The notes under the pieces: generated by a model
Seen by the model: only the letters and a program-made list of their open reading frames with translations
What the model was told of the DNA's origin: nothing
Database searches by the model: none
Made by a program: the position numbers and the translations under genes
In this document: piece after piece, positions 15,889-24,476 of the stretch
Position numbering within the stretch: position 1 is the first letter of the stretch
How the letters are laid out: every line of letters begins with the position of its first letter
NCBI GenBank assembly: GCA_020633625.1
Contig: JACKDJ010000035.1
Span: 1 to 34,747 of the forward strand
Direction of reading: 5' to 3'
Length of the DNA: 34,747 bases
DNA from: Myxococcales bacterium
Lineage (GTDB): Bacteria > Myxococcota_A > Bradymonadia > REDH01

Positions 15889-17145
15889 CTACGGCGAGGG
15901 CTCTCGCCGCTGCAAGACCAGCCGGTACGCGTTGAGGTAGTAGAGCTTGTCGAGCACCTCTGGAGGTAGCCCGATCGCGTCGATCGTCCAGTCGCCCTGG
16001 ATAGGCGTCGGGTGCGCGATCGCCCGGTCGTTGGTTTCTAGGAACCGGTGGTGTGCCTCGTAGAACGGCCCCACCTCGTCGCGTGTGTCGGGCTCTGCGC
16101 CGCCGGAGCCGAGCGTGTAGCTCGTGACGCCGCGGCGACGGAGGATCTGGATATCGGTGCCGAACAGGATCCGGTCCTGGAAACGGATGAAGAGCTCACG
16201 AACCTTGGCGGGATCGTGCCGGCCAATCTCCGGGACGCGCGCGGCGATGTCGACGTAGAGGTTCGGGTGCGCTTCGAGCGTCTGCGTGACGTAGTCGAGG
16301 TCTTCGGGGTTGTTTGCGAGGTGGACGCCGACGAAGGTCGTCTGCGGAAAGAGCTCGAGCAGGTGATCACGCTGCTCGAGGAGCGTGGCGCGCGAAGGAA
16401 AGCCGGGCCCGGCGAACGACCACGACGGGTGGATGGAGAGCTCGGCGTAGCGCTCATTGTCGGGTGTCACTGGGAGCCAGAAGGCGGCCGGGTCTCCGGT
16501 GTGGATGAAGACGGGGACGCCGAGCTCGCCGGCCTTCTGCCAGAGGGGGAAGAGGCGTGGGTCGTCGACGGCGATCAGGTCGCCGCGTCCGTCGCGCGCG
16601 TAGAGGCCGAGCGCCTTCGACACCTTGAGTCCTCCGTAGCCGTACCGGGTCACGAGGAGCTCGAGTTCGGCGGCGAGGACGTCTCCGAAGGCGAGCTCGT
16701 CGATGCCCTCCCAGTCGACGTTCATGAAGTTGATGACGTGGCCATCGACGGAGTCGGCGAGTGCCATGGCCATCGTCTGTCCCTGGCGGGGCGAGCCTCC
16801 GGAGAGGTTGAAGTAGTAGTCGACGTGGTTCTCGCTCATGACGCTGCGCAGGTCGTCGGCGAGGTCGAGCCCCATGAGGTGCGAGTGGACGTCGATGATC
16901 TGGCCGGGCGGTCGGGCGTCGATGGGAGGGAGTGAGCGAGCGGCGGAGGTTGCGTGCGGGAGGGCGGCGCCGGTCCCTCCGGCGACGGGCTGGGCCGCGG
17001 CCGGCTCGCTCTGTTCGACGGCGGAGCCCTCGGCGGCAGGGGTGTCGGTGGCGGCCGGTGTCGGTCTCGCGCACGCGACGAGAGCTACGAAGAGCATGGC
17101 TGCGGGGTAGACCCGGCTTCGGACGGTGGCTATCATCGCTGGCAT
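15889..17145 (-). CDS. TIM-barrel amidohydrolase (amidohydrolase_2-like) lipoprotein
   Basis: The 418-residue product is taken from ATG 17145 (ATG 17136 is an alternative). An N-terminal hydrophobic segment 'AAMLFVALVAC' ends in a lipobox, followed by an Ala/Pro-rich linker. The catalytic part begins 'IIDVHSHLMG' (the metal-binding HxH), continues with 'VPVFIHTGDPAAFW' (a strand-end His), 'TTFVGVHLANNPEDL' (another His) and 'RILFGTDIQIL' (the conserved Asp). These are the ligands of amidohydrolase_2-type enzymes, which include decarboxylases and lactonases. It is probably exported; substrate unknown. Its start codon shares bases with the start of the divergent DUF1232 gene. Confidence 0.88.
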   Translation of the reverse strand: MPAMIATVRSRVYPAAMLFVALVACARPTPAATDTPAAEGSAVEQSEPAAAQPVAGGTGAALPHATSAARSLPPIDARPPGQIIDVHSHLMGLDLADDLRSVMSENHVDYYFNLSGGSPRQGQTMAMALADSVDGHVINFMNVDWEGIDELAFGDVLAAELELLVTRYGYGGLKVSKALGLYARDGRGDLIAVDDPRLFPLWQKAGELGVPVFIHTGDPAAFWLPVTPDNERYAELSIHPSWSFAGPGFPSRATLLEQRDHLLELFPQTTFVGVHLANNPEDLDYVTQTLEAHPNLYVDIAARVPEIGRHDPAKVRELFIRFQDRILFGTDIQILRRRGVTSYTLGSGGAEPDTRDEVGPFYEAHHRFLETNDRAIAHPTPIQGDWTIDAIGLPPEVLDKLYYLNAYRLVLQRREPSP

Positions 17146-17509
17146 GAGTGAGCCTGGAGTCGAGAGCGTAGAGCGCGAGCCCGAAGTGTACGACGGCGAG
17201 TCTGCCGTTGACGAGGGCGTGTTCTTCGAGAAGGCGCGGTCGTTGGCGGCGAAGCTGCCGTTCGTTCGGCACGCGGTGGCGATGTGGCACGCGCTGCGCG
17301 ACGACGCGACCCCGCTGGCGGCGAAGGCGATCATCGTGGGTGCGGTGGCCTACTTCGTGCTGCCGACGGACTTCGTGCCGGACTTCGTCGCCGGCTTTGG
17401 ATTTACTGACGACGCAGCGGTGCTGGCTGCGGCGCTGCGGGCGATCGGCAAGTACCTTCGGCCCGAGCACTACGGGCAGGCGGACGAGACGCTCGGACGG
17501 CGCCGATGA
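17144..17509 (+). CDS. YkvA-type DUF1232 protein
   Basis: The 121-residue product, taken from ATG 17144, contains 'FVRHAVAMWHALRDD', then 'AKAIIVGAVAYFVLPTDFVP' and 'FGFTDDAAVLAAALRAI', the hallmark of DUF1232/YkvA small membrane-associated proteins (the 'YF.LP.D..PD' motif). The hydrophobic stretch at about 65-83 could be membrane-inserted. Molecular role of the family is not established. The start ATG overlaps the minus-strand start of the amidohydrolase gene in a CATG, so promoter signals for each gene must lie inside the other gene, unless internal starts are used. The C-terminus is short and Arg-rich. Confidence 0.85.
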   Translation: MSEPGVESVEREPEVYDGESAVDEGVFFEKARSLAAKLPFVRHAVAMWHALRDDATPLAAKAIIVGAVAYFVLPTDFVPDFVAGFGFTDDAAVLAAALRAIGKYLRPEHYGQADETLGRRR

Positions 17510-17597
17510 GCGCGCTTGAAGTTCGCGCGTCGGCGGGGGTTTCGCTAGGCTCGTCGTCGGTGACCGGCCTGTTGCGGGTCGGCCGCCCGGAGCGAGT

Positions 17598-20483
17598 TTG
17601 ACTGGCCAGCCCAGCGAGAGCCTGGACCTCTTTCTGCCCGACGGGGCGCTGAACCGTCAGCGGCTGACTGCAGACGCCGCGGCGGTGATGGATGCTTGCT
17701 CGGAGTGGCTCGTGTCGGTGGAGCGGTCGGTGTTCTTGCCGATCGACCTGCTGACTGTGCTGCTCATGCGGGGCCACTCGGAGCTGGAGCGCGTGGTGGC
17801 GAGCGGCAGGGTCGGCGACTCCGACGTGGTCGAGTCGCTGAAGTCGCTGGCTCGGCGGGTCGACCGCGAGGGTCTGGGCGAGCCGCGTCTGCACGTGGAC
17901 CAATTCTCGCTCGGGTTCACTGGCATCTTGACCGACGCGCTGCAGTGGGCGCGCGAGAGCGGTCGCGCGCGGGTGTCGGAGGCCGACCTGGTGCGCGTGA
18001 TGCGGTGGCGCGCGGAGCTTCAGGAGAGCGCGTCGGTGCGTTGGGCGCTGAAGCAGCTCCAGCAGCAGGGCGGGGAGCTTCTGTTCGAGCCGGACGGCGA
18101 GCTTCGACGCTCGACGTTCTCGAGTCCGGCGTGGTCGACGCTCCAGGAGGCGATGCGCCTGAGCGCTCGGTCGGGGCTTGCGTTCCTGGGGACGCCACAC
18201 CTGATGGCGGCGCTCGCGGCCCGTCCGGGGCTGCTGGCAGAGGCGTGCGAGGGGGCGGCTGTGCGGCCGATGCGGCTGCACGACGACCTGCTGGCGATCG
18301 TCGGAGAGCGCCGCCCGGTGCAGGCAGACTTCCCGTTGAGCCGGCAGACGCTCACGCCTCGGCTGGTGCGCATGCTGCTGGCCGCGGCGCGCTCGGCGGA
18401 GAGCCGTGCGGGGGTGATCGGCGAGGCTGAGCTGCTCGACGCGTTCGTGGAAGACGGGGGGTCGAGCCTCGACCTGGCCACTGCGCTCGGTGTCACCGAT
18501 CCGCTGCGCCGAATCCTCGGAGACGAGTCGCGCCGGGCGGGATCGCGACGCGTGTCGGTGTTCGAGCCGAGCCGAGTGGGTTCGAGAACGGCGCCGGGGA
18601 GCTCTGCGACGCCGACGCTCGACGAGCTAGGTCGCGACCTCACGGCGGAAGCACGTGCGGGCCGGCTGAGCCCGGTGCTCGGTCGCGACACGGAGCTCCA
18701 GTCGGTCATCAATGTGCTGATGCGCAGCGAGCAGCGAAACCCGCTGCTGACCGGATCGGCGGGTGTCGGGAAGACCGCGCTCGCAAACGCGCTGGCGCAG
18801 CGCATCGCCGATGGGACGGTGCCGGCGCGGCTGGCGTCGATGCGTGTGGTCGAGATCAATGGAGCGGCGCTGGTCGGCGGGACGTCATACCGCGGCGAGC
18901 TGGAGGCGCGGATCCAGGCGCTTCTCGTGGAGTGCGAGCGCGACGTCGTGCTGTTCATCGACGAGGCGCACGCGGTGTTCGCGCCGCGCTCGTCGTCGGG
19001 TCAACCGGCCGAGATCCCGAACCACTTCAAGGCGGCGCTGGCGTCGGGGAAGATCGCTGTGATTGCGGCGACGACGGAGGCGGAGTTCCGTCGCTGGATC
19101 GAAGAGGACCCGGCGCTGCGTCGGCGGTTCGAGCGCATCCGCGTCGAGGAGCTGTCTGCAGAGCAGACCCGGTCGATATTGGTCGCACTCGCGCCACGGT
19201 ACGAGCGCGAGTACGACGTGCCGGTGACGCCGGACGCCGTGGACGCGGCGATCGAGCTGAGCGTGCGCTTCATGCCGGAGCAGGCGCTGCCCGACAAGGC
19301 GAAGAAGCTGCTGATGGACGCGACGATCGCGGTCGCCTCGGAGGTCGCGCTGTCGCGCCGGCGCGGCGGGAGCGCGAGCGGCGGTGAGGAGGGGACGCCC
19401 TCGAAGCGCGTGGTGACGCGCGCTGACGTGGCGAGGCTCGTCGCCGCGAAGACCGGCGCACCGCTGGATCGGGTGCAGCGCGGCGCGATCGCGTGGTGGA
19501 CAGGACTCGAGGAGCGGCTGGCGCGCCACGTGATCGGACAGGATCGCGCTGTCCACGAGGTGACGCACAGCCTGGTCGCGGGGCGGCTGACCGCGGCCGG
19601 TCGCCGGCGGCCGCAGGCCGTGCTCGCGTTCGTCGGGCCGCCGGCTGTTGGCATGGCGGAGCTGGCGCGCGGGCTGGCGATCGAGGTGTTCGGGTCGGAG
19701 TCGGCGCTTCTGACGCTCGAGATGGGCGACTTTGCAGAGGCGCACGCGCTGGCGCGGCTAATCGGGTCGCCGCCGGGCTACGTCGGGTACCAGGACGAGG
19801 ACGCGCTGGTGACGCCGCTGCGGCGGACGCCGAGCCGAGTAGTGCTGCTGCAGGACTTCGGTAAGGCGCACGCGCGGATTCAGGAGAGGCTGTTCCGGGT
19901 GTTCGAGGACGGCGAGCTGAGCGACACGCGCGGGCTGCGGGCCGACGTGTCCCATGCGATCTTCGTTCTGACGGTCGAGGTCGAGCCGCAGGCGGCGACG
20001 CGGATCGGGTTTGGGCGGTCAACACCGTCGGCAAACGACGCGCTGCGCCAGGCAGACAGCGAGCTAGCGGCGCGCCTGAAGGGTCGCGACATCGAGGTCG
20101 TCGTGTTCGACGGACTCAGCGAGCGCGACGGCGAGCTGTCGGAGCGCCTGCTGCGCCATCGCCTTGGTGCGTTCCGGGAGTCTCTCGAGCACGAGTACGA
20201 CATCGAGCTCGTCATTGGCGCGGATGTCGACGACGAGCTGGTTCGTCGTGCGCGCGCGCTCGACGACGCGCGCGGGCTCGAGGCCATCTTCCGCGAGCTC
20301 GTGGTCGAGCCGGTGACGCGGATGATCCTGGAGGGGAACGCGGGTCCTACGCTAACGTTGGGCGCTCCGCCGGAGCGTCCGCGGCGGCGGGTCGAGTCAG
20401 CGAACCTCTCGAGCCTTTCCCCGCCTGGCGAGGGCGATCCGGAGTCGACGCACGGCCCGGAACACGAGCCGGAGCCAGCCTGA
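17598..20483 (+). CDS. ClpA/ClpC-like AAA+ protein with doubled N domain and inactive D2
   Basis: The 961-residue product starts at a TTG. Residues 20-325 form four helical units of the Clp_N repeat type ('FLPIDLLTVLL', 'VSEADLVRVM', 'LGTPHLMAALAA', 'IGEAELLDAF'), that is two Clp_N domains instead of one. D1 is intact: Walker A 'GSAGVGKTAL' (Lys392), pore loop 'GTSYRGELEARI', Walker B 'FIDEAH' (Asp455-Glu456) and arginine-finger motif 'DPALRRRFERI'. D2 is degenerate: Walker A 'GPPAVGMAEL' has Met686 for Lys, and Walker B 'LLQDFGKAH' has Gln752-Asp753 for Asp-Glu. The D2 pore loop 'GSPPGYVGYQ' and a ClpP-docking-like 'RIGFG' (803-805) remain. A role as unfoldase or remodeller is inferred; a metallophosphoesterase gene follows 20 bp on. 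Confidence 0.92.
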   Translation: MTGQPSESLDLFLPDGALNRQRLTADAAAVMDACSEWLVSVERSVFLPIDLLTVLLMRGHSELERVVASGRVGDSDVVESLKSLARRVDREGLGEPRLHVDQFSLGFTGILTDALQWARESGRARVSEADLVRVMRWRAELQESASVRWALKQLQQQGGELLFEPDGELRRSTFSSPAWSTLQEAMRLSARSGLAFLGTPHLMAALAARPGLLAEACEGAAVRPMRLHDDLLAIVGERRPVQADFPLSRQTLTPRLVRMLLAAARSAESRAGVIGEAELLDAFVEDGGSSLDLATALGVTDPLRRILGDESRRAGSRRVSVFEPSRVGSRTAPGSSATPTLDELGRDLTAEARAGRLSPVLGRDTELQSVINVLMRSEQRNPLLTGSAGVGKTALANALAQRIADGTVPARLASMRVVEINGAALVGGTSYRGELEARIQALLVECERDVVLFIDEAHAVFAPRSSSGQPAEIPNHFKAALASGKIAVIAATTEAEFRRWIEEDPALRRRFERIRVEELSAEQTRSILVALAPRYEREYDVPVTPDAVDAAIELSVRFMPEQALPDKAKKLLMDATIAVASEVALSRRRGGSASGGEEGTPSKRVVTRADVARLVAAKTGAPLDRVQRGAIAWWTGLEERLARHVIGQDRAVHEVTHSLVAGRLTAAGRRRPQAVLAFVGPPAVGMAELARGLAIEVFGSESALLTLEMGDFAEAHALARLIGSPPGYVGYQDEDALVTPLRRTPSRVVLLQDFGKAHARIQERLFRVFEDGELSDTRGLRADVSHAIFVLTVEVEPQAATRIGFGRSTPSANDALRQADSELAARLKGRDIEVVVFDGLSERDGELSERLLRHRLGAFRESLEHEYDIELVIGADVDDELVRRARALDDARGLEAIFRELVVEPVTRMILEGNAGPTLTLGAPPERPRRRVESANLSSLSPPGEGDPESTHGPEHEPEPA

Positions 20484-20503
20484 CCGGCGAGCGCAGGAGA
20501 GCG

Positions 20504-21274
20504 ATGACCTCGGTCGCGGCCCGCCGGTTCGTCGTGGTCAGCGACCTGCACCTCGGCCGGCCCGGTGCTCTGCTCGCCTGCTGCGTTCCGGACGCCGAGA
20601 TAGCGGAGGCCTTGGAAGCGCTGCGCGACTCGGAGACACCGCTCATCGTGAATGGTGACCTCTTCGACCTGGAGCGCGGGGTTGTTCCGTTCGCGTTTCA
20701 GCACGAACTGCGGCTCGTCTCGCACGAGTATCCGAAGACGATGCGTGCGCTCGGAGAGGGAGAGGTGTGGTCGACGAGCGGCAACCACGACCGTGAGCGA
20801 GAGCGCGACGGGAGCGTGACTCGCTGGATCGAGGTCTCGACACCGGCGGGACCGATTCGTGTCGAGCACGGCGATCGCTTCAACGCGCCGATCAAGCGCT
20901 GGCCGTTGTTCACTTCGCTGGTGACGTGGGCAAGCGGCCGCGCGGTGGCGACGCCGGCGCTTCACCCGGTGTATCGAATGATGCACGGGCTCGATCAGGC
21001 GCTGACGGGCGCGACGGTCGCCGCGGAGGAGCCGATCGCGGCTGCTGCAGCAGGGTGGCTGGGGACGAAGCGGGGTCTCGCCGGGATGGTGATCGGGCAC
21101 ACACACGCCCCGATCCTGAAGCGGCTGGCGGACGGGCGCCTTCTGATGAACCCGGGCGGCAGCACCGACGTCCTCCACGCGCTGCGCGTTGATGGCGAGG
21201 CGGCGACGGCGACGCTGCTGCGCTGGCGGACGGGCGGTTGGGAAGCGTGGCACGACGCGCCGCTGAGGACTTGA
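20504..21274 (+). CDS. calcineurin-like metallophosphoesterase
   Basis: The 256-residue product shows all family motifs in order: 'VVSDLHLG', 'NGDLFD', 'SGNHD', 'VEHGDRF' and 'IGHTHAP', which bind a di-metal centre. The order and spacing recall UDP-2,3-diacylglucosamine hydrolase (LpxH/LpxI-like) and related enzymes; substrate cannot be decided. No signal peptide, so cytosolic or peripheral. ATG 20504 is preceded by AGGAGAGC, a good ribosome site. It lies 20 bp after the ClpA-like gene, so the two are probably cotranscribed. Confidence 0.9.
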   Translation: MTSVAARRFVVVSDLHLGRPGALLACCVPDAEIAEALEALRDSETPLIVNGDLFDLERGVVPFAFQHELRLVSHEYPKTMRALGEGEVWSTSGNHDRERERDGSVTRWIEVSTPAGPIRVEHGDRFNAPIKRWPLFTSLVTWASGRAVATPALHPVYRMMHGLDQALTGATVAAEEPIAAAAAGWLGTKRGLAGMVIGHTHAPILKRLADGRLLMNPGGSTDVLHALRVDGEAATATLLRWRTGGWEAWHDAPLRT

Positions 21275-21296
21275 GCGGGCGCTCGGTGACCGTGTT

Positions 21297-22925
21297 CTAC
21301 GTCTCGTCGGCGGCGCTGGCTCCGGCGCGGCGCCCCGAGAAGACGCAGTCTGCGAGCGACAGACCGCTGACGTAGTCGCTCGAGCAGACACCGATCGCGG
21401 CCCGGCCGGCCGCGAAGAGGCCGCGGATCGGCGCTCCGACGTCGTCGACGACGGCACCTGACCCCTCGTCGACACGCAGCCCGCCGAGAGTGAGCGTGGG
21501 GCACGGAAAGCCGCGCGAGGCGATGCCGCAGTCGATCGCATAGAACGGGCCTCGCTCGAGGGCGTGCAAGAACTCGGGGTCCTTGCCCTTCTCGTCGGCC
21601 GCGCCAGTGTTTGCGGCCGAGTTGTAGCGCTCGACGGTCCGTGCGAGGCCGTCGGGGTCGATCCGAGCGGCGCGCGCGAGCGCCTCGAGCGACGCGCCGA
21701 CCTTTCGGTTGACGAAGAGGTTGAGCAGCGCGGGCGCCTGTTGGAACCACTGGATGCCCGTCCCGGGCTTGCACTCGGCGACGGCACGGTCGAAGAGCTC
21801 GCGGTCGATGATCAGGATGGCTTCGCCGCGGTGCTCCTCGACCATCTTTCGGCCGATCTGCGCGCCGTAGAGGCGCTCGTTTGCGACGCGTTCGCCGGTT
21901 CGGTCGACGAGGATGCCGCGGACGAACGCTTCTGGCGGGTTGATGAAGCGCCACGCCGAGACGCGGTCGAGCTTGTCGGTTGTGCCGCCGGCGGCAGCCC
22001 CGAGGAGGATGCCGTCGCCGTTGCAGCCCGTGGTGCCGAGGGGCATGCCGGGGCGGTAGCGGGGGGCGTGCTTCTCGACGAGCTCGCGGTTGTAGATGAA
22101 GCCACCGGTGGCGAGGACGACGCCGCGGCGGGCCGCGAAGTAGCGTGTGGCCGAGGCGGTGCGCTCGACGTTGGCGAGCGCGCGGCGCAGCCGCCGCGCG
22201 AGCTTCGGCGCGTATGGGTTCAGCTTCGTCGCGAGCTTCGCGAGCAGGCGATGGCGGAAGCGAGCGAGCGGGCCGGTCACGACGCGCGCGGCGACGCCTA
22301 CGACGCGGCCGCCGTCGACGACGAGCGACTCGACGCGGGCCTGTGACACGGTCTCGACGCCAGCTCGTGCGGCGGCGGCTGCGAGGGGAGCGAAGAAGTT
22401 TGCACCGGGCAGGCCCGTCCCCTTCGCGCGGTGCCCGCGTGCGGCCGGCTTGGCGACGTCTCGGTACGGCTCGAAGAACTCGTTGCCCGACGCGTAGAGG
22501 TAATAGCGATCGGACGGGTACGAGGTCTTGACCGGACAGAGCGAGCCCTCGAAGGGGACGCCATGCTCGCGCAGCCAGTCGAGGTTTTCGACGCTGCGCT
22601 CGCAGAACTCCCGCAGCGTGGGGTCGCTGACGACGCCAGCGACCTCGAGCTGGAGGTAGCCGAACATCGCGTCGACGGAGTCGGTGACGCCGGCGTCGGT
22701 CTGGATCTGGGTGCCGCCGCCCGCGTAGACGACGCCGCCGCTGATGGCGGTGGCGCCACCGCCCTCGAACCGGTCGAGCGCGAGCACGCTCGCGCCTGCG
22801 GCGCGGGCCTCGAGCGCCGCGCAGACGCCCGCTCCGCCGAGCCCGACGACAACGACGTCGGCCTCGCCATCCCAGCGCGCGGGTGGGGCAGTGACCCGGG
22901 TCGCGGTTGAGTCTTCCGGCTGCAT
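21297..22925 (-). CDS. FAD-dependent oxidoreductase, 3-ketosteroid-1-dehydrogenase-like
   Basis: The 542-residue product has the dinucleotide fold 'DVVVVGLGGAGVCAALEA' near residue 25, followed by 'GGGATAISGG' and a C-terminal FAD motif 'GLFAAGRAAIGVC..DYVSGLSLADC'. The 'SGLSLADCVFSGRRAG' end is typical of the fumarate-reductase/KstD superfamily members that act on steroids or related substrates. 'LCPVKTSYPSDRYYLYASGNEF' is part of the substrate domain (quoted in brief). The sequence can be aligned by eye with KstD-like proteins but the specific substrate is not clear. It starts at ATG 22925 and is alone on its strand, convergent with the phosphoesterase. No lipobox. Confidence 0.87.
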   Translation of the reverse strand: MQPEDSTATRVTAPPARWDGEADVVVVGLGGAGVCAALEARAAGASVLALDRFEGGGATAISGGVVYAGGGTQIQTDAGVTDSVDAMFGYLQLEVAGVVSDPTLREFCERSVENLDWLREHGVPFEGSLCPVKTSYPSDRYYLYASGNEFFEPYRDVAKPAARGHRAKGTGLPGANFFAPLAAAAARAGVETVSQARVESLVVDGGRVVGVAARVVTGPLARFRHRLLAKLATKLNPYAPKLARRLRRALANVERTASATRYFAARRGVVLATGGFIYNRELVEKHAPRYRPGMPLGTTGCNGDGILLGAAAGGTTDKLDRVSAWRFINPPEAFVRGILVDRTGERVANERLYGAQIGRKMVEEHRGEAILIIDRELFDRAVAECKPGTGIQWFQQAPALLNLFVNRKVGASLEALARAARIDPDGLARTVERYNSAANTGAADEKGKDPEFLHALERGPFYAIDCGIASRGFPCPTLTLGGLRVDEGSGAVVDDVGAPIRGLFAAGRAAIGVCSSDYVSGLSLADCVFSGRRAGASAADET

Positions 22926-23083
22926 CGCGGCTCACTGGAACGTGTTTCAGTTGGCGTTCTGGCACACAGTCCGCGCGCCGGTCCAGCGGGACGTGAGTGG
23001 CGACGCGCTCCATGACGCACAGCGGCATTGCGGTCTCGTCACGACGGGGTTACGCTTCCGCGGCCGTATTTCTGTTTGGGATC

Positions 23084-23689
23084 ATGTTCGAGCTGCTGGC
23101 AGTCGGGCACACGGGCCTCACCGTCGAAGCGATCGCCCACCTTCCGGGCGACATCGCGGACGCACGTCCGACGCTGATGTCATGGGTCGACGCCGGCGCG
23201 CGGCATCCGGTGCGGATCGCGACGAGCACCGACGTCGAGGTGCTGCGACGGCTTCAGCGCGAGCTGGCCTTCGCGGGACTACGCACGCTGATCGCGGAGC
23301 GTGGGACTGCGGCCCGGCCTGGCGGCGAGCGTCCGTTCATCTCGACGCCACGGCCGGAGCGCCTCGAGCGTGGCTCCGCCAGCGGGCAGCACAGCGCCGT
23401 TGTTCCCCGGCCCGGCTCGAGCGCCTCGATGGTCATCCCACCGGGGCACTCGGCGTCGCGATCGCAGTCACGGATCGCGCTGGACGACGCGCGCGAGCGT
23501 CACGATGACGATGACGCTTCATCCGAGATGCAGGCGTTCCGAGACTTCGCGCGCGAGATGGACGCGGGCCGATCGACGGCGCAGTACGTGATCGCGTCGT
23601 CGACGCGGTTTCGCCCCGTTCAGGTCGCCGTCATCGTGGGCTTGGCGATCCTGGGCGCGCTGGTCGCCTGGGTCCTCCAGCGGAGCTGA
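23084..23689 (+). CDS. tail-anchored protein with L7/L12-C-terminal-domain-like N-terminus
   Basis: The 201-residue product is taken from ATG 23084, which has TGGGA just upstream; the frame is open from GTG 22997. The first 75 residues ('MFELLAVGHTGLTVEAIAHL', 'LMSWVDAGARHPVRIATST', 'VLRRLQRELAFAGLRTLI') follow the pattern of the ribosomal L7/L12 C-terminal domain: a first strand, a helix around 'V.AI..L', a 'LV..A..PV' helix and 'E.L...L..AG' helix. A polar, Ser/Arg-rich linker with an Asp run (about 145) follows. One hydrophobic helix 'VQVAVIVGLAILGALVAWVL' ends the protein, so it is probably a tail-anchored membrane protein. The L7/L12 likeness is inference. Lies in a 158-bp divergent gap from the FAD enzyme. 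Confidence 0.68.
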   Translation: MFELLAVGHTGLTVEAIAHLPGDIADARPTLMSWVDAGARHPVRIATSTDVEVLRRLQRELAFAGLRTLIAERGTAARPGGERPFISTPRPERLERGSASGQHSAVVPRPGSSASMVIPPGHSASRSQSRIALDDARERHDDDDASSEMQAFRDFAREMDAGRSTAQYVIASSTRFRPVQVAVIVGLAILGALVAWVLQRS

Positions 23690-23753
23690 CAGAGCGCCGC
23701 AGTCCGCGGGTCGCGCGATCGCTTCGAGCTCGTCCTGCGGGTGTCGTCGCCGG

Positions 23754-24476
23754 CTACCCGAGCTCCTCGGACTCGAGCGTGCGGTTCGCCTTCGCCGGGT
23801 CGAGCGCCGCGTCGACGAGCGCGCTCGCGAGCTGCGTGTTGGTGCGGCTGCCGTAGCGTTTGGCGAAGCGCTTGGCGCCGAGCGCAGCCGAGGCTCCGAG
23901 CACGACACTCGCCACTGCGGCGCCGATTCGTTCGCCGGGGCGGTCCTCGTCGCGTTCGTCGCCGGTGATGAAGCTCGGCCGCGCGATCGTGAACGGCAGG
24001 CCGCTCTTGCGGACTCGCTCCTCGGCCTTCCAGCGCCACCGCAGGTACTCCCCCGACGCCGTCGCGCTCGTGCCGAGCGACGACAGGTAGACGAAGCGGG
24101 GAGAGAGCCCAGCGTCGGAGATCGCGTCGAGCAGCAGGACGGTGAGTCCGTAGTCGATCGTCTCGTAGCTCGGCTCCACGCCGGTCCGCTTCTTCTCCCT
24201 CGCGGCGCCGGCGCGGGTGATACCGAGTAGGGCGAACACGACATCGGGCCGAAGCTCGGTGAGGCGCGACGCGAGCGCGTGACGATCCCACGGCGTCGTG
24301 TCTACGGAGGCTCCGACGTCTCGAAAGCTGTCGCCGAGCGTTTCGAGGCGCGGCGACCCGGGCCTCACGTGCGCCGTGACCGCGACGCCCCGGGCGCGGA
24401 GCGTCTCGACGACGGCGCGGCCGGTGTAGCCGGTCGCGCCGGCGACGAAGGCGGAGCGCGACGGGTCGCCACTCAC
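23754..24476 (-). CDS. NAD(P)-binding atypical short-chain dehydrogenase
   Basis: The 240-residue product starts at a GTG in a GTGA overlap with the htpG stop. The Rossmann motif 'FVAGATGYTGRAVVETL' and the 'VYLSSLGTS' strand, followed by 'YLRWRWKAEE' (a Y..K-type element) and 'PFTIARPSFITG', place it in the atypical SDR (NmrA/YwnB-like) group. These bind NAD(P)H; catalysis is often different from classical SDR. No membrane segment. Coupling to htpG suggests a stress-linked role, which is inference. Its stop faces the tail-anchored gene, 64 bp away. Confidence 0.85.
   Translation of the reverse strand: MSGDPSRSAFVAGATGYTGRAVVETLRARGVAVTAHVRPGSPRLETLGDSFRDVGASVDTTPWDRHALASRLTELRPDVVFALLGITRAGAAREKKRTGVEPSYETIDYGLTVLLLDAISDAGLSPRFVYLSSLGTSATASGEYLRWRWKAEERVRKSGLPFTIARPSFITGDERDEDRPGERIGAAVASVVLGASAALGAKRFAKRYGSRTNTQLASALVDAALDPAKANRTLESEELG

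Noticed and set aside
16048..16935. plus-strand frame of 295 codons opposite the amidohydrolase
   Set aside because: Antisense of a gene with clear metal-binding motifs; Glu/Asp/Val composition mirrors the opposite strand.
19880..21787. 635-codon minus-strand open frame under the Clp-like gene
   Set aside because: Ser/Arg/Pro-rich antisense of two well supported genes.
20995..23028. 677-codon minus-strand open frame over the phosphoesterase and FAD enzyme genes
   Set aside because: Arg/Pro/Ala-rich translation without any motif, in a different frame from the FAD-binding enzyme on the same strand. A GC-rich shadow.
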